In this document: positions 45,757 through 57,192 of the stretch, piece by piece
Position numbering within the stretch: position 1 is the first letter of the stretch
How the letters are laid out: each line of letters opens with the position of its first letter
Made by a program: the position numbers and the translations under genes
DNA from: Paralvinella palmiformis
Lineage: Eukaryota > Annelida > Polychaeta > Terebellida > Alvinellidae
Length of the DNA: 64,000 nt
Direction of reading: 5' to 3'
Assembly (NCBI GenBank): GCA_025642065.1
Contig: JAODUP010000150.1
Coordinates: 62,001-126,000 of the forward strand
The notes under the pieces: generated by a model
The model's database searches: none
Seen by the model: the letters and a program-made list of their open reading frames with translations, nothing else
Told to the model about the DNA's origin: nothing

Positions 45757-46576
45757 CAGTTAATCTTATTTCAACTCTAATCAACTCGTATGGTACAATC
45801 TAGCTATATTACTAAATCTCAGGAACCACATTGATTCTGTTTTTCCAATTTACTAGTCACGTTAAAAGCCAACAGGAAGTTCCACATTCCTATAGATCTA
45901 TCTAGTGCCAACTTAACCGATAAACTACAACGAGTTGTCTGTTTGTCGGACGTCATTATATAAATATAAAAAGAAAACGTTCTGTATTTAAAACGAGTTC
46001 CAATCCAATGAACACGACTATTATCAATATCGATTAAGTCGCTAATCGATGGACGTCTATGAAATACGAGAAGCCTTTATTTCAACATTAACCCAATATC
46101 TTGTTATCTTTAAACAAAACATCTATGATATTGATAAACAAACAGCCAATAGAACAATAACATTCATCAGGTGAAGAAGAATCGTGTACTTATCTAGAAG
46201 TTTGTTTATTTCTTGTTGCCACAAAACAGTACTAGGACCTCTGATTTATATGTTAGGTGGTCTATAGGACAGGTGTATTATCATGATATTGCTGACATAG
46301 AGCTGACACGTATCTTAATCGTCTTGTGTATCATAGACTTAATCCGCTCAGCTAAGTGTGATATACAGACAATCTTATAATAAATATAGCTAGGTAATAT
46401 AGCTAGGTAATGCATACCGATATTTTACTGTGAACGGATGCAGTCGGTAACATCAGATTGATTTAGACTACCTAAAACAGACGAATTAGACAGGTAATTT
46501 GCTATTTTGTAGTGTTAAATAATTATAACTTCCCGGGTTACTTTGCTAATGTATGTTGTTGGTATAACTTTTCAAC

Positions 46577-46578
<2 letters not shown>
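44597..46578. other. Intergenic stretch between the LINE relic and gene B
   Basis: No supported gene. An (AT)22 tract lies at 45709-45753. Confidence 0.45.
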
Positions 46579-46642
<64 letters not shown>

Positions 46643-46810
46643 CTGCTGTAAGGCACTTTACAGTATTATTATTCATGACTCAGACCTGTTCCAAACTAGC
46701 ACACATCTAAACTCCCACGGCATACAACGCATGCTGCCGTTACTCAAACACATATCCACCACGTCCTGTCACACACACACAAACACGGATACACGCGCGC
46801 ACACACACAC

Positions 46811-46855
<45 letters not shown>
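46579..46855 (-). mobile_element. SINE family B fragment between microsatellites
   Basis: A (CT)n(AT)n tract at 46579-46641 runs directly into a family B body at 46641-46770 (GTAAGGCACTTTACAGTATT, ACGCATGCTGCCGTTACTC). This is cut by (CA)n, (AT)n and (GA)n tracts at 46768-46855, so the tRNA head is lost. Confidence 0.65.
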
Positions 46856-47214
46856 TATATTCTTGTTCAAATGATAAATTATCCTAAAACCACAGAATCT
46901 GAAGAAAATATAATATTTCCTACACCATGTAACAACAACGTATACGGGGGGGATAATCTACTACTAATATAGTATATTATAATCTTATAATGTACAGAAC
47001 AAGGCCACTTAAATAACATATAACACAGATTAATCCGATGATAGGCACCACACTAATTATAATAAATACTCATACGTAAACGAACTTCCTCGGAGACTTC
47101 AACGTAATTGAAATATTAGTTCTATTTCACGCCACCTAGCGTCTGCAATAAATATTTACTGTACTATCTTCATTAATAATGTTCTTTCTTTCTTATATTG
47201 ACAGTATCGTCGTG

Positions 47215-47317
47215 ATGGGTTGTGAGGGGAGTAAAGGTAGACAAGTTATTGCTATCACCAAAAGTAGTTTATTCGAAACAGACAGCGGATTGGCAAATGA
47301 AGATGAGCTTGATGATG
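47215..47317 (+). CDS. Gene B exon 1 (myristoylation-type N terminus)
   Basis: The exon begins after the acceptor CTTATATTGACAG (AG at 47203-47204), so an untranslated exon lies upstream. Encodes MGCEGSKGRQVIAITKSS and then NEDELDD. Donor G/GTAAGC in phase 1. Confidence 0.7.
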
Positions 47318-47794
47318 GTAAGCTATCGCCAATATATTTATAAAACATGTACACTGATCTGCCATCTTATATTATTTATCCAGTAAACAGAAATATAAAA
47401 ATAAACAAGAAATGTTGACTTCATGCATAAGTTATTGTAGGCGTGCGTGCATGGATGTGGCCATCTTTTTAAATATGACCGTCCATTGATATTTTTGACA
47501 TATTTCTATTCGGGCACCTGTCGTAAGGGTCACAGGCCTTCAAGGTCGCCGGCTTAACGGGCGACGATATCGGTCCATGATCTTTAGATGTTCGGATTGA
47601 CTACGTGTATCCGGTTTTTGTAACAACACGTGACTAAAATGTAACTGTTTTAATCATTCATAACGGAAGCGTGATTACAGAAATAACTACGCGACGGTGA
47701 TGCCGCCATCAAATAGTTCCCTACCATTATAACTGCTACATCATTGTTAAGTTAATCTCAGTAGACTGTCTAACACGCTAACAAGTCACAGTCA

Positions 47795-47846
<52 letters not shown>

Positions 47847-50800
47847 TTTCGTGTTGAACTGGTTACTCCTTCGAAGTGTAAAATGTAATGATCACTAAAT
47901 ATTTTCACACACCCAGTGATTAGGGTGGCGTCGGTCTGTCGTCAAACAATAATTTATGGGTAACGTAGTCAGGGTCAGACAGTCATTGGTGTCAAGGTCG
48001 TCTGGGAACGGCCAGCATACGAATGATTTATCATCTAGAGGTTTAACATGATCCGGATCGCAATTGTGTAGTGTAGATTGTGTGTAGATTAACAATACCA
48101 TGATGTGTTGTATATCATCATAGAGCAGGAATCCCAATTAGTATTTGTAATGTGGAATGTATCGTTGTGTATGTATGGAAGTGTGTCCCCACAACAACAG
48201 TCATGAACTGCTGTACAGTGGTCACGTGGTATATACACGTTAACCACAACGGATAAGCGTGCATTATTTTATAACACAAATATGTCATTACATCTGCCTT
48301 TTTTTAGTTATGTCCTTATTGTTCTAATATGTTCACATCTTGTTGACATCAGTCATATAATGATGTTGAACATTCCATACATCATTTTCTGTATTTGTTT
48401 CTACAATGTGATTTGATTTATACATCACTCATTATATTAATCAATGTTGATTGACTAATCATCAATATACATTATATACATGTTGTTATGTAAATGGTGG
48501 ACTACCTTTAACAGCTCATTTGGTCCGAAGGGATTATTCTTCCCTTGTCATACATTATATACATGTTGTTATGTAAAGGGTCGACTACCTTTAACAGCTT
48601 CATTTGGTCCGAAGGGATTATTCTTCCCTTGTCATACATTATATACATGTTGTTATGTAAAGGGTCGACTACCTTTAACAGCTTCATTTGGTCCGAAGGG
48701 ATTATTCTTCCCTTGTCATACATTATATACATGTTGTTATGTAAAGGGTCGACTACCTTTAACAGCTTCATTTGGTCCGAAGGGATTATTCTTCCCTTGT
48801 CATACATTATATACATGTTGTTATGTAAAGGGTCGACTACCTTTAACAGCTTCATTTGGTCCGAAGGGATTATTCTTCCCTTGTCATACATTATATACAT
48901 GTTGTTATGTAAAGGGTCGACTACCTTCAACAGCTCATTTGGTCCGAAGGGATTATTCTTCCCTTGTCATATATCTTACGGTTCATTCTTAGCATATTTC
49001 AATGTATCGTTCCGGTTTCTTAACATTCGGCCACTTGTTCTAATAGGTGTATTTGATGAACGTGCATCATTGCCAGCTGTTTGATCTTTCTGGTTAACAT
49101 TAGGAGCTGGCGAAGGTGTTGTTTCGCTAGTCACATTCATTGCTTCCGTGTCTCCAATGTGAAGCAAATGTCTACGATTCCTTCTGTAAATAGCACCATC
49201 ATCTATTTGAATATTGTAGGAGCACGGACCGACCTCTTCTAAGACAGTTGCTTTCTGTTTCCATGATCCATTGGAATATAATCGGACAGGTGTATTGGTA
49301 GGTAATGATTTTAATGGTTTAGCAGACTAGTGTCACTTTTCATCTTAGGTGTTTCCCACGTGTGAGTGCATCTTCTAAAATCAGAGATTTTCCAGGTGTC
49401 TATTGTAAATACACATCATATATCCGTATTCTTAGCATCAGTCTTTGTAGTTTGGGTGTCATCTCACTCAAACTCTTTTTGATTATTCCCAATAGTGGTT
49501 TGTGGTCCATCACTGCAACTATCTTGGCTCCAGAAATTTCTCACATGCTAATACTATGCCAAGGCATTCCTTCTCTATTCGTGCGTATCTGCACTTGGTA
49601 CGCGTGCTGCGTAGGAAACAGGTAGCCATTTTTTAATCATGTAATTGCATTATCACTGTACCTAAAGCCTTTGAAACATCAGAAGATATTTTATTTGCTT
49701 CCGTGGATCAAAATAAGCTAGTACTGGTTTATTTGTCAGAACTGTTTTGATCTCGTTTCACTCTTTTTCGTGTTGAGTAGACCATTCCCATGCTGTATCT
49801 TCTTTAAGCAGGGAATGCCTTGCTGTTGGTTGACTGGTGTGGCATGAATCTACCCAGGTAGTTTATCACGCCAAGGGCTCGTTTTGGTTTCTAGACGCTT
49901 CAGCTCGTGAATAGCTTGAACCTTCCTGTCAGCAGGTTTCATACCATCACGAACTCGTCTGTCTCCAAGGAACGTAATTTGTTCGACGCATATTTCACAC
50001 TTGCTCTTATTTAGCTTTAAATTAGTTGCCTTGATTCTTTCTAGAGCACTTTGTAGTCTCCTGTCATGTTCTTCTTTTGTACACCCCCAACTTATTATGT
50101 CATCAATAAAAACGTGAACTCCATCTAGACCTTCCATGTTTCTGTTAATTGTCTTGTCGAAGATTTCTGGTGCTGAACTGATCCCATACGGCCTTTTTCT
50201 TGAAGCTATATCTCCCATACGGTGTTGCCATTGTGCCCAACATGGTGCTTGCTTCATCTAATTGCATTTGGTAGAATACTTGTGAAGCGTCTAGCTTAAA
50301 GAAAACCTGTGCTCCTGCCATATCAGCAATGATCTCTGATTTGTGTGGTAAATGGTAATGTTCCCTCTTGATGTACGCATTTAAATCTTTTGGGTCCAAA
50401 CACAGCCTGAGGCTCCCATTGGGCTTTTCCACTATGACGAGTGCATTAACCCAACCAGTTGGTTCCTCCGTACGTCTAATTACACCTATCTTCTCCAGTC
50501 TGTCAAGTTCAGTTTTCAGTTGTCCTCTCAGATCCCATGGCACGTGTTGTACTGCAAGTAATGATGTGACATCATTTTCTTTATGTGGTGTTTGCCTGGC
50601 AGACATCCAAGTCCGTTGTATACGTAATTTGGTATCTGTGATCCTTTGGTCACTGTATGTACCTGTACATGCTGACTTTTCTTGACCAATCCCATCAGTT
50701 CTGATGCTTTTGATCCCAGCAATGATGTTTTGTCATCTATGGTAACGACAACAAATGCAATGTTATATGTAGTATTATTATATTTTACTCTTGCCCGTCA

Positions 50801-53800
50801 TGTTACGACTGTAGGTATGATGTCGTTATTGTACGAAGTTAAGTTTGTTTCTCTTTTCTTTAACTTTGGTCCTGTTTCAGGACATTATAGTCCTTCGTAG
50901 AGAGTAGACTTGCTTGTGCGTCCGCGTCTATCTTCAGGGGTAGTATTGTTCCATTTACTGGTAATGGTGCAAATCATTCATCGCCTGTTTCAGTGTCAAC
51001 TGAATGAACAAATATCTCTTCACTTTCACTGTGTTCATCACTTTTCTGTGTATGGTTATCCACGGTGCTAATCGACTTTGTTTTACGGCATGATAAAAAA
51101 AAACATTTTCAAGTGACATTTCCCCAAGCCGGACATTCATTATAGCCGTGTTTTCGGCCACAGCGAAGCCATTTCTGTTTGCCTGTGCGGTTCTCATGGT
51201 TGCTCCTAACCTCTGACCCCTGTCCGGAGTTATTTGAATGGCTCCTGCTAGTAAGGGCGCTTTATTAAATATACATTATTATTATTATTATTATTATGTA
51301 TGGTTGCCATGGTAATCTTTGTTCTTACCGGATCGCCTTACAGCACTGTCACAGTACAGCTGCTAACGCCATCCGTCATTGCCTGTATCTGTTGTTAGGC
51401 GACTGACTTCGCTGGCTTTGCAAATGGATACTGCTTTCCAGGTCTAAGTCATCATTAGAAAGTAATTGTTTTTTCACTTTAAGGTTTAATGTTCCCAGAA
51501 CAATTTGATCCCATATTAGAGATTCTTCAAGTGTCCCGTAATTACATGTTTTACTTTGTGCTTCAAGTCAGTTACATATTGTTCTATTGTTTCACCTGCG
51601 TGAGCAAGTGTCCACTTTTTCATTTGCTTGGTGAGCAAGTGTCCGGTGAGCAACTGACCGGTGAGCAACTGTCCGTACCCCGTAATGTTGGATGTACCGT
51701 TGCAAATGTATGGAAGCGTGTATCCACAACACAGTCTTGAACATGAACTGATTTTATTAAAACAAGTCTGTACCACTGTACAGTGGTCACACGTTAACCA
51801 CTAGGAATAAGTGTGCATTATTTTATAACACAAATATATCATTACAGTATCTGATCAAGAAACATCACGTTACGATAACCTCAGGACCATCACTAAGCTT
51901 GAACTCGACAAACATAACGAAGAGGTGACAGAACAGGGTAAGCGTAAACTTTACATTAATTAACATTAGGTTCACTATAATTGGCTATTACCATGACGTT
52001 GCTAATGACGTCATTGTCTTTCAGGGAACTACCGAGACATATGGACGATGGATTCACGATATGCGTACAATGGCTACGATCTATATTACCGGCTACTTCC
52101 CGTTATAGACGATGTCATCATTGAGAAAAGAGATTTTGTTCAGGTCGGTTTTATCAAATTGAAAGATGTCATAGAACAAAACAAAGCCTATAACATGGCG
52201 ATGTACTTCGCGTTGAGATTTGGTTTGCCCAAAATGGCCCTGAATAAGGCGAAAAGTGTCTCTGTCGTAGCCAGGATCGACAAAGATATCCAACACTTGG
52301 AGGAGCTCGATAAAGAACAACTTGCTGGATTGGTTAAAGACCTGAAAGAAAGAGGGGTCAATTCTGAGTCTCTGCTCCATCTAATCAGATGCGCCGAAAC
52401 GAGATTGAAATACCTAGAGAGTTCGGGATCAGCGATGACCCGAGATATGAAGTATCGCGTCTTTGACCTTCCCGATGGTGTATTGGTTCAGGATCTTAGA
52501 ACTTGGATCACTGATTGGGAGCCATTTAACTGCGTCATCAAAGAAGGCGATTGCGCGTGGGATATATTACCAGAACGTGGAGAGACACTGATAAATCCCG
52601 ATGAGGACACACCGGACAAATATGTTCGTGTCTGGATTGGCACGTGGCAACCTCTAGAGTTCGCCATTGACAGCGAAGCAGCCTGGGACGTTCTGCCAGA
52701 CGACGTAATACAAAAAGACGAAGTCACTCAGGAGCAGAGGCAGGTGCTCAGATTCCGACAAAAACGTCAAAATTTTACAAATGCAAGAATGATGAAGCGA
52801 CGGCGTGCTGCTATTGGAAAATATCTACTAAAGTCACATAATGACTGGACAGAGAAGAAGTTAGAGCCGTATCTCGATTGGGCTGATAGACTACAGGAAG
52901 CTTGGTTAAGTTTACAGACACTTTGTCAGAAATGGAGTCATGCCTGTAGACCAGCTAGTGTACAGTCACTAGGATCTGACAGACATGTACCTAGATCAGC
53001 TAGTGTACAGTCACAGAGGTCTGACAAACATATGTCTAGACCAACTAGTGTACAGTCACAGATATCTGACCAGTTTTTATCTAGAACAGCTAGTGTACAA
53101 TCACTAGGATCTGACAGACATGTACCTAGATCAGCTAGTGTACAGTCACAGAGGTCTGACAAACATGTGTCTAGATCAGCTAGTGTACAGTCACAGATAT
53201 CTGACCAGTTTGTATCTACAAAAGCTAGTGTACAGTCACTAGGATCTGACAGACATGTACCTAGATCAGCTAGTGTACAGTCACAGAGGTCTGACAAATA
53301 TGTGTCTAGACCAGCTAGTGTACAGTCACAGATATCTAACCAGTTTGCATCTACAACAGCTAGTGTACAGTCACTAGGATCTGACAGACATGTACCTAGA
53401 TCAGCTAGTGAACAGTCAAAGAGGTCTAACAAACATGTTTCTAGACCAACTAGTGTACAGTCACAGATATCTGACCAGTTTTTATCTAGAACAGTTAGTG
53501 TACAATCACTAGGATCTGACAGACATGTACCTAGATCAGCTAGTGTACAGTCACAGAGGTCTGACAAACATGTGTCTAGATCAGCTAGTGTACAGTCACA
53601 GATATCTGACCAGTTTGTATCTACAAAAGCTAGTGTACAGTCACTAGGATCTGACAGACATGTACCTAGATCAGCTAGTGTACAGTCACAGAGGTCTGAC
53701 AAATATGTGTCTAGACCAGCTAGTGTACAGTCACAGATATCTAACCAGTTTGCATCTACAACAGCTAGTGTACAATCACTAGGATCTGACAGACATGTAC

Positions 53801-54051
53801 CTAGATCAGCTAGTGTACAGTCACAGAGGTCTGACAAACATGTGTCTAGATCAGCTAGTGTACAGTCACAGATATCTAACCAGTTTGCATCTACAACAGC
53901 TAGTGTACAGTCACTAGGATCTGACAGACATGTACCTAGATCAGCTAGTGAACAGTCAAAGAGGTCTGACAAACATGTGTCTAGACCAACTAGTGTACAG
54001 TCACAGATATCTGACCAGTTTTATCTACAACAGTTAGTGTACAATCACTAG
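47215..54051 (+). CDS. Gene B: uncharacterised modular protein with lipidation-type N terminus, paralogue of gene A
   Basis: Joined exons: 47215-47317, 51848-51937, 52025-54051; 2220 nt, 739 residues, all junctions phase 1. The N terminus MGCEGSKG fits N-myristoylation at Gly2 (Ser6, Lys7) with Cys3 available for palmitoylation, so membrane attachment is inferred. Module 1 spans residues 48-92 (TITKLELDKHN, then YRDIWTMDSRYAYNG), module 2 about 112-194 (LPKMALNKAK, then RCAETRLKYLE). Module 3 occurs twice, at about 222-250 (WEPFNCVIKEGDCAWDILP) and 268-292 (WQPLEFAIDSEAAWDVLPDD). Module 4 spans 319-368 (AIGKYLLKSHNDW to LQTLCQKW). From residue 373 to about 730 come roughly 24 copies of a 15-residue Ser/Gln/Arg-rich repeat (SASVQSQRSDKHVSR), probably disordered. 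The family is unknown to me. The frame ends after a one-base loss in the repeat near 54018, so the C terminus may once have been longer. Confidence 0.8.
48146..48292 (-). repeat. 3' LTR of the gypsy-type element (147 bp)
   Basis: Starts TGTAATGTGGAATGTATCG and ends ACACAAATATGTCATTACA. It aligns with the other LTR but lacks about 30 bp present there. Confidence 0.85.
48468..48969. repeat. 84-bp tandem array, six copies, inside the LTR element
   Basis: The unit contains TACATTATATACATGTTGTT, GGGTCGACTACC and GGTCCGAAGGGATTATTC. Copies 2-5 are essentially identical; the first and last differ slightly. Because 84 is divisible by three the array is open in several frames on both strands; those frames are not genes. 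Confidence 0.95.
51681..51846 (-). repeat. 5' LTR of the gypsy-type element (166 bp)
   Basis: Starts CGTAATGTTGGATGTACCG (first base changed from T) and ends ACACAAATATATCATTACA, abutting gene B exon 2. Divergence from the other LTR shows the insertion is not recent. Confidence 0.85.
51848..51937 (+). CDS. Gene B exon 2, acceptor formed at the edge of an LTR
   Basis: Encodes SDQETSRYDNLRTITKLELD and then KHNEEVTEQ, homologous to residues 20-38 of gene A. The acceptor CATTACAG consists of the last bases of the 3' flanking LTR plus the first G of the target duplication. Donor CAGG/GTAAGC. Confidence 0.75.
52025..54051 (+). CDS. Gene B exon 3 (main body and repeat tail)
   Basis: Acceptor TGTCTTTCAG, separated from exon 2 by an 87-bp intron. 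Holds most of module 1 to module 4 and the 45-bp repeat tail. Reading the open frame from its first ATG at 52048 would omit the homologous residues GNYRDIWT, so that ATG is internal. Confidence 0.85.
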
Positions 54052-54480
54052 GATCTGACAGACATGTACCTAGATCAGCTAGTGTACAGTCACAGAGGTC
54101 TGACAAACATGTGTCTAGATCAGCTAGTGTACAGTCACAGAATCTGATACAACCCACCCAAACAGAGTGTACAGTCACTAGGATCTGACAGACATGTACC
54201 TAGATCAGCTAGTGTACAGTCACAGAGGTCTGACAAACATGTGTCTAGACCAGCTAGTGTACAGTCAGAAATATCTGACCAGTTTGTATCTAGACCAGCT
54301 AGTGTAGTCACGGATATCTAACCAGTTTGTATCTAAACCAGCTAGTGTACAGTCACTTGGATCTAACAGACATGTACCTAGATCAGTTAGTGTACACTCA
54401 CAGCCAGTGTCTAGATCAGCTAGTGTACAGTCACATATATCTGGCAGTGCTCAGTCTATCAGTATCAATTAGTGCACAAT
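52950..54480 (+). repeat. 45-bp coding repeat and its decayed extension
   Basis: The unit is TCAGCTAGTGTACAGTCAC followed by a variable half (CTAGGATCTGACAGACAT, AGAGGTCTGACAAACAT or AGATATCTGACCAGTTT). The three types follow one another as a 135-bp block. The coding part ends at 54051; the same repeats continue out of frame to about 54480 with deletions. Confidence 0.95.
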
Positions 54481-54552
54481 CACGAGATCCGTAAACCTTG
54501 ACCGACAAAGGGACAGTCCAATAATTATGGCACACATCGGTTTAGACCAGCT

Positions 54553-55165
54553 AGTATACAATCAAAGAAATGATACAACCCACCAATCAGAGTGTACAGT
54601 CACAGAAATGATACAACCCACCAATCAGAGTGTACAGTCACAGAAATGATACAACCCACCAATCAGAGTGTACAGTCACAGAAATGATACAACCCACCAA
54701 TCAGAGTGTACAGTCAAAGAAATGATACAACCCACCAATCAGAGTGTACAGTCAAAGAAATGATACAACCCACCAATCAGAGTGTACAGTCAAAGAAATG
54801 ATACAACCCACCAATCAGAGTGTACAGTCACAGAAATGATACAACCCACCAATCAGAGTGTACAGTCAAAGAAATGATACAACCCACCAATCAGAGTGTA
54901 CAGTCACAGAAATGATACAACCCACCAATCAGAGTGTACAGTCACAGAAATGATACAACCCACCAATCAGAGTGTACAGCCACAGAAATGATACAACCCA
55001 CCAATCAGAGTGTACAGTCACAGAAATGATACAACCCACCAATCAGAGTGTACAGTCAAAGAAATGATACAACCCACCAATCAGAGTGTACAGTCACAGA
55101 AATGATACAACCCACCAATCAGAGTGTACAGTCACAGAAATGATACAACCCACCAATCAGAGTGA
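54553..55165. repeat. 38-bp satellite derived from the gene B repeat
   Basis: About 16 copies of a 38-bp unit: GAAATGATACAACCCACCAA then TCAGAGTGTACAGTCAC. The half GTGTACAGTCAC is the core of the 45-bp coding repeat. A transitional copy joining both (AATCTGATACAACCCACC then CAAACAGAGTGTACAGTCAC) lies at 54140-54178. Confidence 0.95.
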
Positions 55166-56624
55166 CATTAGGCTATTTTTAAACACCCAATAAACGGCAG
55201 TTAACGTGGATCGTCTGGCCAGTGACACGTAGACGTGAACCTATAAACTGACAGCAAGTGGGAGAAGAGAAGAAAAAAACGAATGACTGAAGACAGAAAA
55301 AACGACATCATTTCACTTGTCGGTATGCTGTTTTAAAACAGATTTGATTATTGACATATTGTTAAATTTTACTTGGGATAGGAACACTATTCTTTACCAT
55401 TAGCACCAGTGTTGGGCAACATCATGTGTGTGTGTGTGTGTGTGTCACGGTTTGTTTGTGCGTGTGTCTGTTGTGATGTTCTTGTTTGGAATTGGAGGGG
55501 ATCATACGAACAAGGGTAAGATATTTGAAATCCCCCACCCCTCTTAAGGGATATCTGTATACCAAATCTTTTCGAGGTTCTACTTTCCTGACAAGCGTCA
55601 TCTCTGGGTTTTGCATTGTGATTGTGAGTCAATTAAATTCTGGCTGCTACACTACGGAATTTATCATTCATCATCATCATCATCACCGGAGTCATGGCCA
55701 ATATTATTTGCTGATAGAGACTTCCTCATCGAATAGAAATAAGATAAAACATTGTATCTAACATATCAATATGGGAATCCCCCGAACTTCCGTATTAATA
55801 TGTACATCTCCAATAATAGCTGAAATATATTACCCGAGGATCACTTGATGTCCAGGTGTCAGTTGTCTCCTTCCTGTGTTAAGCTGTATCACGTGTGTGT
55901 GTGTGTGTGCTGTTGTCGTTTTACAGCTTGATTTAAACAAACCTTTCCCCCAAACTATGGGTTATAGGGTGGTTATTTTGATGACACTTCTATAGTATCA
56001 TTAATGGAGATAAATCAAACTAACAATGATACGTTATCTCATTTGATTTAGGTTTGATATATTTAATTTCTTGTTTTTATCGATAAATATTTATTATTAT
56101 GTTAACTGTATATATATCCATATATTTCATTTATGAGAAGCAGGTATGGTGAGAATAGTTTTAATTATGAAAAAACTTTATTCCAAACTATAAATGTTGT
56201 TATATGTTATTCAAACTGATTTATGATGATGATCATGACAATGCTGATACCGATGAGAATATTATTATTATTATTAAAGCAAGTATTTGCTCATGTTTAC
56301 TTATATTTTTAATTTAGAGCAGTTTGTTTTGTTTTTTAAATTTATTTATTTATACTCAGAAATGTGTGTGTGTTAATAATATGTTTCTATACATATGTAT
56401 TAGATAAATAAATTTTAAATAGAGAGTTAAAAAAGAAGCAGTAATTAATTAACTGTCATCAACTGGTATAAGTTCTTCACACTTATACACAAAATTTCTG
56501 TTTTACAAGGGTTTTGATAAACCCCCAAACCATGAGAAGTATATTCTCTGGGTTTTTGTTACCTTTATACATGCATAGCCATGTACACATGTACCTATAT
56601 ACAGATGTACAAGAATTATTCATT

Positions 56625-56630
<6 letters not shown>
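55166..56630. other. Intergenic stretch
   Basis: A (GT)n tract lies at 55424-55444 and an (ATC)n tract at 55671-55686. Short frames near 55387-55761 are crossed by these tracts and have no domain. No supported gene. Confidence 0.45.
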
Positions 56631-56659
<29 letters not shown>

Positions 56660-56662
<3 letters not shown>

Positions 56663-56967
56663 ATAAGTGATATGTATATAGTGCCCTATTCAGCTAGAAG
56701 CTGATCTAAGGTGCTTTACAATATTATTATCCCTGACTCGGACCTGTTTTCACCCAGCACATATCTCAACTCTCAAGGGAGCATACAACACATGCTGCCA
56801 TTATAGGCGCAAAGTTTTAATCACACATAGCCATATCGTCCTGTCAGGTACTAATTTTTTTATGGATGAGTGAACCAGTCGCCACATGATAGCATTGCAG
56901 CTCACAGAGCCTTGAACCCGCGACCGTTCAGCTACAAGTCCTATGCTCTAACTAACTGCGCCATCAC

Positions 56968-56970
<3 letters not shown>
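56660..56970 (-). mobile_element. SINE family B, near full length
   Basis: On the minus strand the tRNA head near 56970 reads GATGGCGCAGTTAGTTAGAG and the decayed B box GCGGGTTCAAGGC. The body matches 10440-10744 (CATGCTGCCATTATAGGCGC in both). Bordered on both sides by (AT)n tracts (56631-56659 and 56971-57004). Confidence 0.85.
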
Positions 56971-57013
<43 letters not shown>

Positions 57014-57035
57014 TAAATAAGTTCCTATGCTCATT

Positions 57036-57192
57036 TTCTGTCATTTTTTTATTTGAACATTTTCTTGACATATTCCGAAAAGGAAAATCGTAAAAGAATT
57101 TATTTAGAGGAGAGGGCCAAAATAAATTCTTTCACGATTTTCCTTTTTGGAATACGTCAAGAAAATATTCAAATAAACAAAAATGACAGAAA
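57036..57192. repeat. Long imperfect palindrome (hairpin MITE-like)
   Basis: Arms of about 68 bp (57039-57106 and 57120-57189) are inverted copies: GGAAAATCGTAAAAGAATT against AATTCTTTCACGATTTTCC, and TTTTCTTGACATATTCC against GGAATACGTCAAGAAAA. The loop is about 13 bases. Outer ends read TTTCTGTCATTT and AAATGACAGAAA. Confidence 0.85.

Larger units (their letters stand above)
48146..51846 (-). mobile_element. Gypsy-type LTR retrotransposon, internally deleted, antisense in gene B intron 1
   Basis: Two related LTRs (48146-48292 and 51681-51846) have palindromic ends TGTAATG and CATTACA. The flanks share GTAT (GTATT at 48141-48145, GTATC at 51847-51851). Reading on the minus strand from right to left: a gag fragment near 51480-51620 (ETIEQYVTDLKHK, then ESLIWDQIVLG after a shift), a linker (YNGLGCLPGKHHIK), RT at about 49870-50600 (WVNALVIVEKPNGSLRLC, then FIDDIISWG), RNase H at about 49360-49620 (DHKPLLGIIKKSLSEM), and the integrase C terminus at 48976-49310 (IYRRNRRHLLHIG). 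The integrase core is missing. A purine-rich tract (AAAAAAAGGCAGA) precedes the left LTR on the minus strand. Frameshifts make it inactive. Confidence 0.85.

Noticed and set aside
48480..49084. Plus- and minus-strand frames of 140-179 codons across the 84-bp array
   Set aside because: Open only because 84 is a multiple of three; no start context, no domain, and they sit in a dead LTR element.
52938..54178. Long minus-strand frames rich in CTLADLGTCLSD repeats
   Set aside because: They are the antisense of the 45-bp gene B repeat. A period divisible by three keeps the opposite strand open, and the plus strand has homology and splice support.
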